64,000 bases of DNA, taken from the NCBI RefSeq assembly GCF_022568775.1, contig NZ_JAKZHW010000001.1:186001-250000 (forward strand). Direction: 5' to 3'. The notes under the pieces were generated by a model, which was not told the DNA's origin, ran no database searches, and saw only the letters and a list, made by a program, of their open reading frames with translations. The first letter of the stretch is position 1, and each line of letters starts with the position of its first letter. Positions 9,432 to 17,050 of this stretch are shown here, one piece after another. The stretch comes from Sphingomonas telluris (GTDB taxonomy: Bacteria > Pseudomonadota > Alphaproteobacteria > Sphingomonadales > Sphingomonadaceae). The position numbers were made by a program, and so were the translations under genes.

Positions 9432-10858
9432 TGGAAACCACCACTATTGAACGCGCCGAAAGTGGCGGCGGAGCGTGGCTGATCAATCACCTGCCGACGA
9501 TCCTTTGGCACCGGCGGCTCTACGTGATCATCTCGTTCGTGGTCTTGTTCCTGGCCGGGCTGATCACCGCGTTCACGCTTCCTACGCTGTATCGCTCCAG
9601 CGCCACGATGCTCGTGGAATCGCAGGACCTGTCGACGGACGTCGTCGAAGCTCCGGGCGCCGGCAAGATCGAGGAACGCATCGCCAAGATCCGCGAGCGG
9701 GTTCTCAGCCGCGGCGACCTCATCTCGGTCATCGAGCAGAACGATCTTTACCCGACGGAGCGTCGGTCGAAGCCGATGTCCTATGTCGTGGACAAGATGC
9801 GCAAGGCGACCACTGTCGGCGCGCTGTCGGGCGACATCGGCTCCGGCGGCGACAACAAGAGCGACGTCATCGCGATCAAGATGGACTACGACTATCCCGA
9901 CCCTGCGAAGGCTCAGGCGGTCATGCAGGCCTACGTGACGCAGTTCCTGCGCATGGACAGCGAACAGGTCGAGGATCAGGCCAACCTGACCGTTCGTTTC
10001 CTCACCGATCAGGCCAGCAAGCTGCAGTCGCAGATCCAGGCCGTCGAGGGCCAGATCACAGCGCTGAAGGCCAGCAATGGTTCAGCGCTCGCGAGCGCCG
10101 GCGGGCCGGCCTTCGTCGACACGGGCAGCTACACCGCGCAGATTGCGAACCTGGAGAACCAGAACCGCCAGCTGCTGTCGCAGTCCAACGGGACAGGCGG
10201 GGATTCCGCGCTTTCTCAGGCTGAGGCGGCTCTGGCTGCGGCTCAGGCGATGTATAGCGATTCCCACCCGGACGTGATCGCTGCCAAGGAACGCGTGGCG
10301 ACGCTTCGGCGCGCCCAGGGTCCGGGCAGCGTGGGTCCGAGCGCCTCGGTGCAGGAGCAGATCAGGGCGAACAATGCCGCCATCGCGCAGCTGAATGCCG
10401 CCCGGAATGCGGCGGTCGGCCGCGCGAACGCTTCCATGGCCGGCCAGGCACGAGCGCCGGCAATCATGGAACGGGCGATGCAGCTGGAGAATCAGGCGAA
10501 CACCCTGCGCGCTCAGTACAAGACGATCGCGGACGATCTTTTGAAGGCGCAGAGCGGTGCACGCCTGGCAAACGAGCAACGCGCTGAACGCCTTTCGCTG
10601 GTCGAGCCGCCGAACCTTCCGGACACGCCGCACTGGCCTAACCGTCCGATCGTGATCGGCGCCGGCGCAGCCGCGGGTCTCGGCTTCGGCCTGCTTCTCG
10701 CGCTTCTTATCGAATTGCTGAACCGTCCGATGCGCAGCCCCGCGCAGCTTCAGGCCATGGGACTGCCGGTTTTGGGCGTCGTACCCATTCTTCAATCCAA
10801 GCCGGGTAAGAAGCGTTTCTCCTTGCTCAGAAGAAAGAGAGAGCCGCGACTTGCATAA
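9428..10858 (+). CDS. Chain-length determinant protein (Wzz/GumC-like)
   Basis: Inner-membrane polysaccharide co-polymerase, 476 residues. It has an N-terminal transmembrane helix (residues about 34-54, LYVIISFVVLFLAGLITAF) and the Wzz domain with LPTLYRSSATMLVES. A long periplasmic coiled coil rich in Ala/Gln spans residues about 170-380. A second helix (PIVIGAGAAAGLGFGLLLAL) is preceded by the proline-rich VEPPNLPDTPHWPNRP motif. It controls chain length and partners with the cytoplasmic BY-kinase encoded next. The start is ATG 9428 or ATG 9431, both overlapping the barrel gene's stop. Confidence 0.92.
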   Translation: MMETTTIERAESGGGAWLINHLPTILWHRRLYVIISFVVLFLAGLITAFTLPTLYRSSATMLVESQDLSTDVVEAPGAGKIEERIAKIRERVLSRGDLISVIEQNDLYPTERRSKPMSYVVDKMRKATTVGALSGDIGSGGDNKSDVIAIKMDYDYPDPAKAQAVMQAYVTQFLRMDSEQVEDQANLTVRFLTDQASKLQSQIQAVEGQITALKASNGSALASAGGPAFVDTGSYTAQIANLENQNRQLLSQSNGTGGDSALSQAEAALAAAQAMYSDSHPDVIAAKERVATLRRAQGPGSVGPSASVQEQIRANNAAIAQLNAARNAAVGRANASMAGQARAPAIMERAMQLENQANTLRAQYKTIADDLLKAQSGARLANEQRAERLSLVEPPNLPDTPHWPNRPIVIGAGAAAGLGFGLLLALLIELLNRPMRSPAQLQAMGLPVLGVVPILQSKPGKKRFSLLRRKREPRLA

Positions 10859-11684
10859 CCCTCTTCCTGACGCTTCAGGAGCGGCGCAGTTGAGCGACGC
10901 GCCTAGCTCTCTATCGGTGACTCCAATCCCGACGCGCGATGCCGCGATCGAGATCCCCTGGGACTCGGCCATGGCCAAGTCGCGGGGCATCTTTGGCTTC
11001 GACAGCATGGATGCGCGGTCGCGCAGCTTCAACATGATCCGCGCCCGCTTGCTCGAACTTCAGGCGAAGCGCGGCTGGCGCATGATTGGCGTGGTTTCCG
11101 CTACGCCAAGCGTCGGCAAGTCGTTCATCTCCGCTAACGTGTCAGCCGCCCTGAGCCGCGACCCGCGCTTCGAGACCTACGTCGTCGATCTCGACCTGCG
11201 TCGCGGCTCGCTCAGTGGCTTCTTCGGCATTGTGCCGGAGCGCGGCGTGACCGACTACCTCGAAGGCCAAGGCAATGGCGAAGCGCCGTCTGCCTACCGC
11301 CTCGAGGGCGAGCGGTTGCTGATCATGCCGACCACGGCCGGACGTATTCACTCAGCCGAAATGCTGGCAAGCGAGCGCGCGCAAACCTTGCTTCGCTCCA
11401 TGCGCGTGTCGTCCGAGAAGAACCTCTTCATCTTCGACTTGCCGCCGGTGTTCGCCAATGACGACGCGGCGACGGTGATGGCGCGCCTGGACGCGTACAT
11501 CGTGGTCGCGGAGGAAGGGAAGACGAAGCAGCGCGAGATCAACGACGCCGTAAGCTTGTTGGGCGAGGGCCGGCTCGCTGGGGTCATCCTGAACAAGTAT
11601 CGCGGCGGCGTCGTCAGCGAAGGCTACGGCGTCGACGACTATTACGCCGCCGGATACGGTCAGGTGGATTCCAGCTCCAAGTAA
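10851..11684 (+). CDS. BY-kinase (CpsD/CapB-like tyrosine autokinase)
   Basis: Cytoplasmic P-loop ATPase/tyrosine kinase, 277 residues, that partners with the Wzz/GumC protein in controlling polymer assembly. Walker A is SATPSVGKSFIS near residue 86, Walker A' is TYVVDLDLRRGSL near 107, and the Walker B-like strand is LFIFDLPPVF near 186. The C-terminal tail has a tyrosine cluster (GYGVDDYYAAGYG), the usual autophosphorylation site. The TTG start at 10851 overlaps the previous stop by eight bases; an internal ATG at 10971 is an alternative. Loss of the first Gly of Walker A (Ala here) is tolerated in the family. Confidence 0.88.
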   Translation: MHNPLPDASGAAQLSDAPSSLSVTPIPTRDAAIEIPWDSAMAKSRGIFGFDSMDARSRSFNMIRARLLELQAKRGWRMIGVVSATPSVGKSFISANVSAALSRDPRFETYVVDLDLRRGSLSGFFGIVPERGVTDYLEGQGNGEAPSAYRLEGERLLIMPTTAGRIHSAEMLASERAQTLLRSMRVSSEKNLFIFDLPPVFANDDAATVMARLDAYIVVAEEGKTKQREINDAVSLLGEGRLAGVILNKYRGGVVSEGYGVDDYYAAGYGQVDSSSK

Positions 11685-11693
11685 GTAAGGGCT

Positions 11694-11716
11694 CGGCGAC
11701 GATCACTTCGTCGCCG
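11694..11716. terminator. Stem-loop between convergent BY-kinase and EpsD genes
   Basis: Perfect 9-bp inverted repeat, CGGCGACGA at 11694-11702 and TCGTCGCCG at 11708-11716, with a five-base loop. It spans the stop codon region of the epsD-like gene and lies 10 bases past the BY-kinase stop. There is no T-tract on either strand, so it could block convergent transcription or stabilise 3' ends rather than act as an intrinsic terminator. Confidence 0.4.
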
Positions 11717-12518
11717 GCGCATATCCTTCCTTGTATTCGATCTTGGCGGCCTGTTGCAGGCTCTTCAGCCGATCCTGCATCAGCTTCGCCGCCTGCTCGC
11801 GCCGTATGGCCGCAACGGCGATGGGACGCGCCTTTTCGCCAAGCAGCGGCGCCGGTTCGCGCGACGTGATGACGCTCGCAATCATTTGGTCGCCGACGGG
11901 CACCACGAAGGGCTCACCCGGCGTGCTCGTCTTGATCTGGCCGTACATGTTGTGCGGGATGACCGCCGTATCGAGGCGGTTCTTCTGGCGTTGGAATTGG
12001 ATGCCCGCGGCCGTCAGCACCTGAACGACCTCGTCGATTGACTTCGCCTGATCGAGCTTGGCCTTCACGGCGGCGTCGGTCGGCGTCTTGAACCGCACCT
12101 GGTCCAGGTTCCACTGCTCGCGGTTCGCGAACATCTCCGGCCGCGACGCTTCGAAGTTCTGGACCTGCTGCGGGGAGGGCAACTGTGCCGTGTCGATCTG
12201 GCGCGACGCGTACATGTTGATCAGCAGATCTTCGTTCATGCGGCGCTGGCGGTTCAGGAAGTCCGGCGACTTGTCGATGCCGTCCTTCTTCGCCTGCTGA
12301 GCGACCAGCCTGCGATCGACGATGGCCTGGAGTACCCGCGCACGTGCATCCTTCTGGCTCATGCCCTCCGGAAGGCGCGCGCTCGCGAGCTCCGCGTTGA
12401 GTTCGGCGGCGGTAATTTCCTCACCGTTCACGACTGCAACCGTCTGGCCCTCAGCCTTCTTGTCGCAAGCCGATGACAGCACCGCCAGCCCGAGTGCCAG
12501 TATGATTTTGGTACGCAC
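11703..12518 (-). CDS. epsD: EpsD family peptidyl-prolyl cis-trans isomerase lipoprotein
   Basis: Exosortase-locus PPIase of the EpsD/SurA-like parvulin group, 271 residues from the GTG at 12518. The N-terminus is a lipoprotein signal with lipobox LSSAC. The SurA-N-like domain begins VAVVNGEEITAAELNAELA, followed by QAIVDRRLVAQQAKKDGID. The C-terminal half holds a degenerate rotamase domain. It likely helps periplasmic or outer-membrane folding of EPS export parts. A GGGGGTCGG stretch upstream supports the GTG rather than the ATG 48 bases further upstream. It is divergent from the XrtV accessory gene. Confidence 0.87.
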   Translation of the reverse strand: MRTKIILALGLAVLSSACDKKAEGQTVAVVNGEEITAAELNAELASARLPEGMSQKDARARVLQAIVDRRLVAQQAKKDGIDKSPDFLNRQRRMNEDLLINMYASRQIDTAQLPSPQQVQNFEASRPEMFANREQWNLDQVRFKTPTDAAVKAKLDQAKSIDEVVQVLTAAGIQFQRQKNRLDTAVIPHNMYGQIKTSTPGEPFVVPVGDQMIASVITSREPAPLLGEKARPIAVAAIRREQAAKLMQDRLKSLQQAAKIEYKEGYAPATK

Positions 12519-12607
12519 TTCCGACCCCCAACCATTTGAAAATGACGCTGTTACCGGCCATAGCAACAGAATTGATACCGCGCCACGAGGTTTCGCGGAG
12601 GGGGAAC

Positions 12608-12865
12608 ATGGAAACTGTCTACGACTGGGTCACTGTAGCCATCTTTGCAGGACTGGTCGTCCTGTTCATGCAGCGCTCTACCTCGGAGGAAGTGCAGCAC
12701 GAGCATGACTCGCTGCTTCTGTATCTGGGCGCGGGGCTCGGCTGCGCGGTTGCCAACTACATAGGCAACAAGGGGCTGCACCTGATCGCAGTGCCGTTGA
12801 TCATCGCGACGCTCGCCTTCATCGTCTATTATCTCCGGCCGTTCAAATCCTGGCCGAAGAGGTGA
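12608..12865 (+). CDS. XrtV sorting system accessory protein (small membrane protein)
   Basis: An 85-residue inner-membrane protein with three hydrophobic segments: VYDWVTVAIFAGLVVLFMQR, LLYLGAGLGCAVANYIGN and HLIAVPLIIATLAFIVYYL. A charged loop (STSEEVQHEHD) separates the first two. Size, topology and position beside EpsI and the exosortase match the protein annotated in sphingomonads as an XrtV sorting accessory protein; this match is from memory, not a search. GAGGGGG lies just before the ATG at 12608. It sits alone on the plus strand between epsD and epsI. No biochemical role is known to me. Confidence 0.75.
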   Translation: METVYDWVTVAIFAGLVVLFMQRSTSEEVQHEHDSLLLYLGAGLGCAVANYIGNKGLHLIAVPLIIATLAFIVYYLRPFKSWPKR

Positions 12866-12869
12866 GGCC

Positions 12870-13559
12870 CTAGGCCATCAGCACGCGGCGAAGCTGTGGC
12901 GAGATCGACTGCATCATCGACGTGATGAAATCGTCCATCCCGGCGAGTGCGCCCGCGCGGTCTTTTCCAAGGGTCGAGACGCGGACCATCACTGCGTCGG
13001 GGATGACACGGCGAAGATTGTCCATCGCCACGGCCAACCTCTGCTGACGCCACGTCGTGGGCAGGTGATCGCCGATCCGCGTCCAATACAGGAGCTGTTC
13101 GGTGCGGTTGTCGCTGCTGGCCGACAGGCTCATCGCCGGGATCGTGCCCCACGGCAGCTTGATCATGTGCGGCTCAATGTCCGACAGGCGATAGCCGCCA
13201 GCCGTGTAGCAAATCTCCGGCCGATGGATCTGCAGGATGCCGGTCTGGCTGGCGCTCTGCGCAATGAGCAGCATCATGCCGAGGCCGTCATCGCGCGCAT
13301 AGACGCGCGTCAGCAGCTGGCTGTAGATGGCGCGCGAAAGCTGGTCCTCCGGAGGCACGACCAGGCCGCTGTTGGACACGAAGGTCCAGCGGCCGAGCTT
13401 CTTGGGAAGAACGTCCTCGAGCTTGGCCTTGCCGAGGTAGTCCACGTTGCGGTTCGGCTGGCGCGCGGCCGCGACCCCCGCCGCGGATGCGAAGGCGAGG
13501 CCGAGCGCGAACTTGCGCCGCGTAAGCTTCGTCGCCGTCAGGTTATCCGCTTCGCTCAC
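12870..13559 (-). CDS. epsI: EpsI family protein (exosortase-associated)
   Basis: A 229-residue exported protein of the EpsI family (exosortase C-terminal-associated DUF3485). A twin-arginine-like signal (TRRKFALGLAFASAAG) precedes LPKKLGRWTFVSN, the family's opening motif. The signature HRPEICYTAGGYRLSDIEPH follows near residues 110-130. In most loci EpsI follows or is fused to the exosortase. Here its ATG overlaps the exosortase stop by four bases, so it is translated from the same message. Its role is unproven but it is needed for EPS production in Methylobacillus-type systems. Confidence 0.92.
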   Translation of the reverse strand: MSEADNLTATKLTRRKFALGLAFASAAGVAAARQPNRNVDYLGKAKLEDVLPKKLGRWTFVSNSGLVVPPEDQLSRAIYSQLLTRVYARDDGLGMMLLIAQSASQTGILQIHRPEICYTAGGYRLSDIEPHMIKLPWGTIPAMSLSASSDNRTEQLLYWTRIGDHLPTTWRQQRLAVAMDNLRRVIPDAVMVRVSTLGKDRAGALAGMDDFITSMMQSISPQLRRVLMA

Positions 13560-14440
13560 TGCGCCGCCTTTGCCGAACGGAGGTGAAGCAAGCGGGTGAA
13601 GATGCTGTCGATGACGAAGACAGCCAACAGCGCTGCCGAGAACATGGTCAGTCCCGCGAAGTCATGGAGGAAGCCCTGGCCAGCCGATTCACCGAGATAA
13701 TAGGTGATCAAGATGAGGATCAGGACGCGGATGAAATTGGAAAAGACCGCAATCGGAATGACCGCGAGGGCGATCATTACGAAGGCCGCGAAATTCGTCC
13801 GATGCCTCAGGTAGCCATAGAACAAGCAAATGGCCGACAAGCTGATGATCGAGTTGAGGCCGGCGCAGGCCGCCGCGACCAGCAGCTCGTACTGGGCGAT
13901 CTGGATGGTCACCCCCGAGCTCGCGATGGGATAGCCCAGCGCGTAGAGCAAGGTGACCGCCCATTCGGAGATGGCGATCTTGATCGGCTGGGTAACGGCC
14001 GCAACGACTGAATCCGGAGGCGGAAGGGCAAGTGCCAGATAGATGAGCGGGAACCAGATCGAGCGGATGAAAGCGCCGCCGAAGAGCATGTAGGCGCCCA
14101 CGATGAGGGCGCCGTACATCGCAAGCGCTTCGATCTCCAGAATGCCGGTGATCCGCGCGAGGCAATATATGCTCAGGAGAATTCCAAGGCCCAGGATGCC
14201 AATGACCAGGTTGCCAGGCTTCCGCTCGGCCGGACTGGTCTTGATCTCCCGCCACAGCAGCCACAGGCCGGTGGCGAGCACGATCGGCCCATGACCGCCT
14301 TGTTCGGTGGTCCAATTGAACTCGCCGACCTGGAACATGGTCGGAACCGCGAGGATTGCCGCGCCGACAAGCAGTACGATGTCCGCCAGGGTAAGCGAAC
14401 GGAAGAGACTGACCTGGGGTCTCGCTCGGGCTAACAGCAA
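13556..14440 (-). CDS. xrtV: Exosortase (XrtV-like)
   Basis: Multi-spanning cysteine transpeptidase/protease, 294 residues with eight or so helices, that recognises PEP-CTERM-type C-terminal signals. The catalytic triad is visible: Cys in ELLVAAACAGLNSIISL, Arg in FSNFIRVLILILITYYLG and His in GQGFLHDFAGLTMF. The sphingomonad context, the small accessory protein and a PEPxxWA-type substrate nearby suggest type XrtV, but assigning the exact subtype needs an HMM search. It is co-translated with EpsI and divergent from a GT2 gene. Confidence in exosortase is very high, in subtype moderate. Confidence 0.92.
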   Translation of the reverse strand: MLLARARPQVSLFRSLTLADIVLLVGAAILAVPTMFQVGEFNWTTEQGGHGPIVLATGLWLLWREIKTSPAERKPGNLVIGILGLGILLSIYCLARITGILEIEALAMYGALIVGAYMLFGGAFIRSIWFPLIYLALALPPPDSVVAAVTQPIKIAISEWAVTLLYALGYPIASSGVTIQIAQYELLVAAACAGLNSIISLSAICLFYGYLRHRTNFAAFVMIALAVIPIAVFSNFIRVLILILITYYLGESAGQGFLHDFAGLTMFSAALLAVFVIDSIFTRLLHLRSAKAAQ

Positions 14441-14525
14441 AAGGATACCCCTGGAATCGTCACACGCCTGTCTCGATGATTGTCCGAGGAAAAGCTAAAC
14501 CTAGTCTAAACTCCCTTCAAGTTAA

Positions 14526-14539
14526 TGGAAACGTTTCAA
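14526..14539. promoter_or_regulatory. Palindromic operator candidate upstream of GT2 gene
   Basis: The sequence TGGAAACGTTTCAA contains the perfect 10-bp palindrome GAAACGTTTC (14528-14537) and resembles LacI-family operators with a central CG. It lies 22 bases before the GTG of the GT2 gene, in the divergent gap with the exosortase. A G+A-rich ribosome-binding site (AAAAAGAGGG) follows it. No LacI-family gene is in the window, so the cognate regulator would lie elsewhere. Confidence 0.35.
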
Positions 14540-14561
14540 GAATGAAAAAGAGGGCCTGTTC

Positions 14562-15731
14562 GTGACCGCGCTTGTCGCACTGTTGCTTGCGCCGTTCGCG
14601 GTCCTGACTCTCTTCTTCACGATCGAGGTTCTGGCCGGCCTGCCGCGCATGCGTGGTGGGCGGCGGAATCGCGCGACGACTACGTCGGCGGTCATTGTCA
14701 TTCCGGCGCACGATGAGGCGGCAGTCATCGCCGCGACCCTACGCAACCTCAAGGAAGCTCTGAGCGCGGGAATCCGCGTGCTGGTCGTTGCGGACAATTG
14801 CGACGATGCGACCGTCGAGCTTGCACGTGAGCACGGCGTCGAAGTCCTCGAACGGAATGACTCAGAACGGCGCGGGAAGGGCTACGCGCTTGATTACGCC
14901 GCGGCACATCTCGCTGCCAATCCGCCCGACGTGTTCATGGTCCTCGACGCCGATTGCTCGATCGATGGCCCGAGCCTTCAGGCGCTCGTCGATGAAGTGG
15001 CGAAATCGGGACGGCCCTGTCAAACCGTGAACCTGCTTCGAGCAAATCGGGACGGCTCTCCGCTCGTCCAGGTTTCGACCTTTGCATTCATGCTGAAGAA
15101 CCTGGTTCGGCAGCGAGGACTGCAGCGTCTCGCTGGACGCGTGCACCTGACCGGCACCGGAATGGCCATGCCGTTCGCCCTGTTCAGCGCATCGGGGCAG
15201 GTGCGATCGAGCATTGTCGAGGACCTAGCGCTCGGGCTCGAGCTCGCGGACGCGGGGCACGCCCCGAAGCTCGTCACGGACGCGTTCGTGTGGAGCGGCG
15301 GGGCCGGCGAGGCGGGCACGATGATCCAGCGGCGTCGCTGGGAGGGTGGGTTCATCGCCACGGCGCTTCGCCACGCTCCGCGGCTCGCACTGCGCTCCTT
15401 GGCGAGAGGTGACATACGCGGGTTGCTGGCTGGGCTGGACCTGCTCGTGCCGCCGCTCGCCTTGTTCGCGCTCCTGAACGCGGGAGTGCTCATCTTTGCG
15501 ACGCTTCTAACCCTCGTATCGGGCGCGGGCGCTTGGCCCGTTGTCGTCCAGCTATCGCTTCTCACCGCAGCCGGGTTCGCGGTGCTTCTCGCATGGCTGC
15601 GCGAAGGACGTGAGTTCATGTCGTTGGGTGCGTTGGTCCGGATGCCGCTGTATGTGCTGTGGAAGATCCCGCTCTACCTCGGCCTCGCGCGGCGCGGCGC
15701 TCCCGACGAGTGGCTTCGAACCGGACGCTAA
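14562..15731 (+). CDS. Glycosyltransferase family 2 (membrane, processive-like)
   Basis: A 389-residue GT2 enzyme with an N-terminal hydrophobic helix (VALLLAPFAVLTLFFTIEVL), then AVIVIPAHDEAAVIAATL, the DxD-type LDADCSIDG near residue 128, VHLTGTGMAMPF, an EDLALGLELADAG segment, and QRRRWEGGF, the Q/R-xx-RW motif near 250. Three C-terminal helices follow. The order fits membrane GT2 enzymes that build or extrude polysaccharide. The GTG has AAAAAGAGGG nearby. It is convergent with a 32-residue gene, the stops abutting without overlap. Donor sugar is unknown. Confidence 0.87.
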   Translation: MTALVALLLAPFAVLTLFFTIEVLAGLPRMRGGRRNRATTTSAVIVIPAHDEAAVIAATLRNLKEALSAGIRVLVVADNCDDATVELAREHGVEVLERNDSERRGKGYALDYAAAHLAANPPDVFMVLDADCSIDGPSLQALVDEVAKSGRPCQTVNLLRANRDGSPLVQVSTFAFMLKNLVRQRGLQRLAGRVHLTGTGMAMPFALFSASGQVRSSIVEDLALGLELADAGHAPKLVTDAFVWSGGAGEAGTMIQRRRWEGGFIATALRHAPRLALRSLARGDIRGLLAGLDLLVPPLALFALLNAGVLIFATLLTLVSGAGAWPVVVQLSLLTAAGFAVLLAWLREGREFMSLGALVRMPLYVLWKIPLYLGLARRGAPDEWLRTGR

Positions 15732-15830
15732 TCAGCTGTGCAGCATCGCTACCGCGCCAGCGATCGCGATGGCGAGCAATGCGAGGACGATCGCTTCGCG
15801 CAGCCCGAATGTGAAGCGGCCGTTCATCAT
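15732..15830 (-). CDS. 32-residue single-pass membrane protein
   Basis: A small gene not easily seen by length filters. Its ATG at 15830 overlaps the stop of the upstream glycosyltransferase by four bases (ATGA), and its TGA abuts the TAA of the convergent GT2 gene. The product starts MMNGRFTFGLREA and continues as a single helix (IVLALLAIAIAGAVAMLHS), with positive charges N-terminal and none after, suggesting an N-in orientation. Coupling to the GT4 gene suggests a small partner of the EPS machinery. I know no family for it. Confidence 0.5.
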   Translation of the reverse strand: MMNGRFTFGLREAIVLALLAIAIAGAVAMLHS

Positions 15831-17050
15831 GAAGCGATCCTTTTGGCCGGCTGCTTGAACAACTCGGAGAGCCGAGCCGCCGACTTGAGCGTATCGAATT
15901 CGGCTTTGACCTTCGCGGGCGCGTTGGCCGTGATGGACGCATAGAGCTGCTCGTCGCTCAGCAGGCGTTCGATTTTCCCTGCAAGGTCGGCCCAGTTCGA
16001 CGGTTCGAACAGGAGCCCCGTCGATCCATGCTCGACGAGCTCGGGAATGCCGGCAACCTGGCTCGCGACGACGGGTACGCCGAGCGCCATGGCTTCCATC
16101 AGGACGATGGGCAGACCTTCCATGAAGCTTGGGAGCACGAGCAGGTCGCTCCGCGCAATTTCCGCGAGCGTTTCCTCTTCCGGTAGCCGACCGGCAAATG
16201 TGACTGCGTCAGCGATGCCGAGGCGGTTTGCGTGCGCTTCGAGTGACGCGTGATCGGGGCCGTCACCGACGAGGCGCAGCTGCAGGTTGGGGCGCGCCTC
16301 ACGAAGCCTTGCGAAGGCCTCGAGAAGGCCATGCTGTCCCTTTTCCGGCGACAGTCGCCCCACGCACACGATGGTTTTCGAAGGGCCGTCTGAAGGTACG
16401 CGTGCCGGCAACCGATCGAATGGAAGGCCGCAGCGCACGACGTGCACCTTGTCCCAATGCTCCGGCCCAACAAGCCGCAGGCCTTGGGCGCGCCCGAACC
16501 AGGACACACAGGCGACCAGTGTTGCCGCTTCGATCTTCCGCCCGAGCATGAGGCCGGCGGGAAAATCGGTCTCCGAGATGCCGTGCATCGTGAAGCTCCA
16601 GCTGATCCCGCTGAGCCTGCTGGCAAGCAGCCCGACCGTGGCGGCGGAGTTCGCGAAATGGTTGTGGAGATGCGGGACCTGCCGGCGCTTCAGCTCGCGG
16701 GCGAGCAGGGCGCTCTCAGCGAAGTGCGCGAGGCCGAGGAGCAGGCCGCGTAGGCCCGGCGCGCGGTGCGTCAGCGAAAGGCCGAGCGTTCTGAAATACC
16801 GTCCCGGACTGCCGAGCAAGGACGCGACATGAGCTCCGAGAAACGACAGCGCAGATTGGCGCAGCACGTAGAAGGTCCCGGCTTCTTCGGCGCGATCGCG
16901 CGCGCTGGCCGCTTCCCCACGTCCGGGCGGACGGATGCTGAACGTCTCGACGGTCCAGCCCTCTTGGCGCAGAGCCTCGACTTCGCGCCGAATGAAGGTG
17001 TGCGACGCCGCGGGATACTGGCTCGTCAGATAGGCGACGCGGCGGCTCAT
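15827..17050 (-). CDS. Glycosyltransferase family 4
   Basis: GT4 retaining glycosyltransferase with GT-B fold, 407 residues. The N-terminal domain starts MSRRVAYLTSQYPAASHTFI. The C-terminal donor domain has KTIVCVGRLSPEKGQHGLLE, RLVGDGPDHASLEAH, and the E-x7-E motif in LLVLPSFMEGLPIVLMEAMA, followed by VASQVAGIPELVEHG. The start at 17050 overlaps the flippase stop as ATGA; the ATG at 17062 is less likely. It lies in a three-gene minus-strand operon (flippase, GT4, 32-residue protein). Sugar specificity is unknown. Confidence 0.9.
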   Translation of the reverse strand: MSRRVAYLTSQYPAASHTFIRREVEALRQEGWTVETFSIRPPGRGEAASARDRAEEAGTFYVLRQSALSFLGAHVASLLGSPGRYFRTLGLSLTHRAPGLRGLLLGLAHFAESALLARELKRRQVPHLHNHFANSAATVGLLASRLSGISWSFTMHGISETDFPAGLMLGRKIEAATLVACVSWFGRAQGLRLVGPEHWDKVHVVRCGLPFDRLPARVPSDGPSKTIVCVGRLSPEKGQHGLLEAFARLREARPNLQLRLVGDGPDHASLEAHANRLGIADAVTFAGRLPEEETLAEIARSDLLVLPSFMEGLPIVLMEAMALGVPVVASQVAGIPELVEHGSTGLLFEPSNWADLAGKIERLLSDEQLYASITANAPAKVKAEFDTLKSAARLSELFKQPAKRIAS

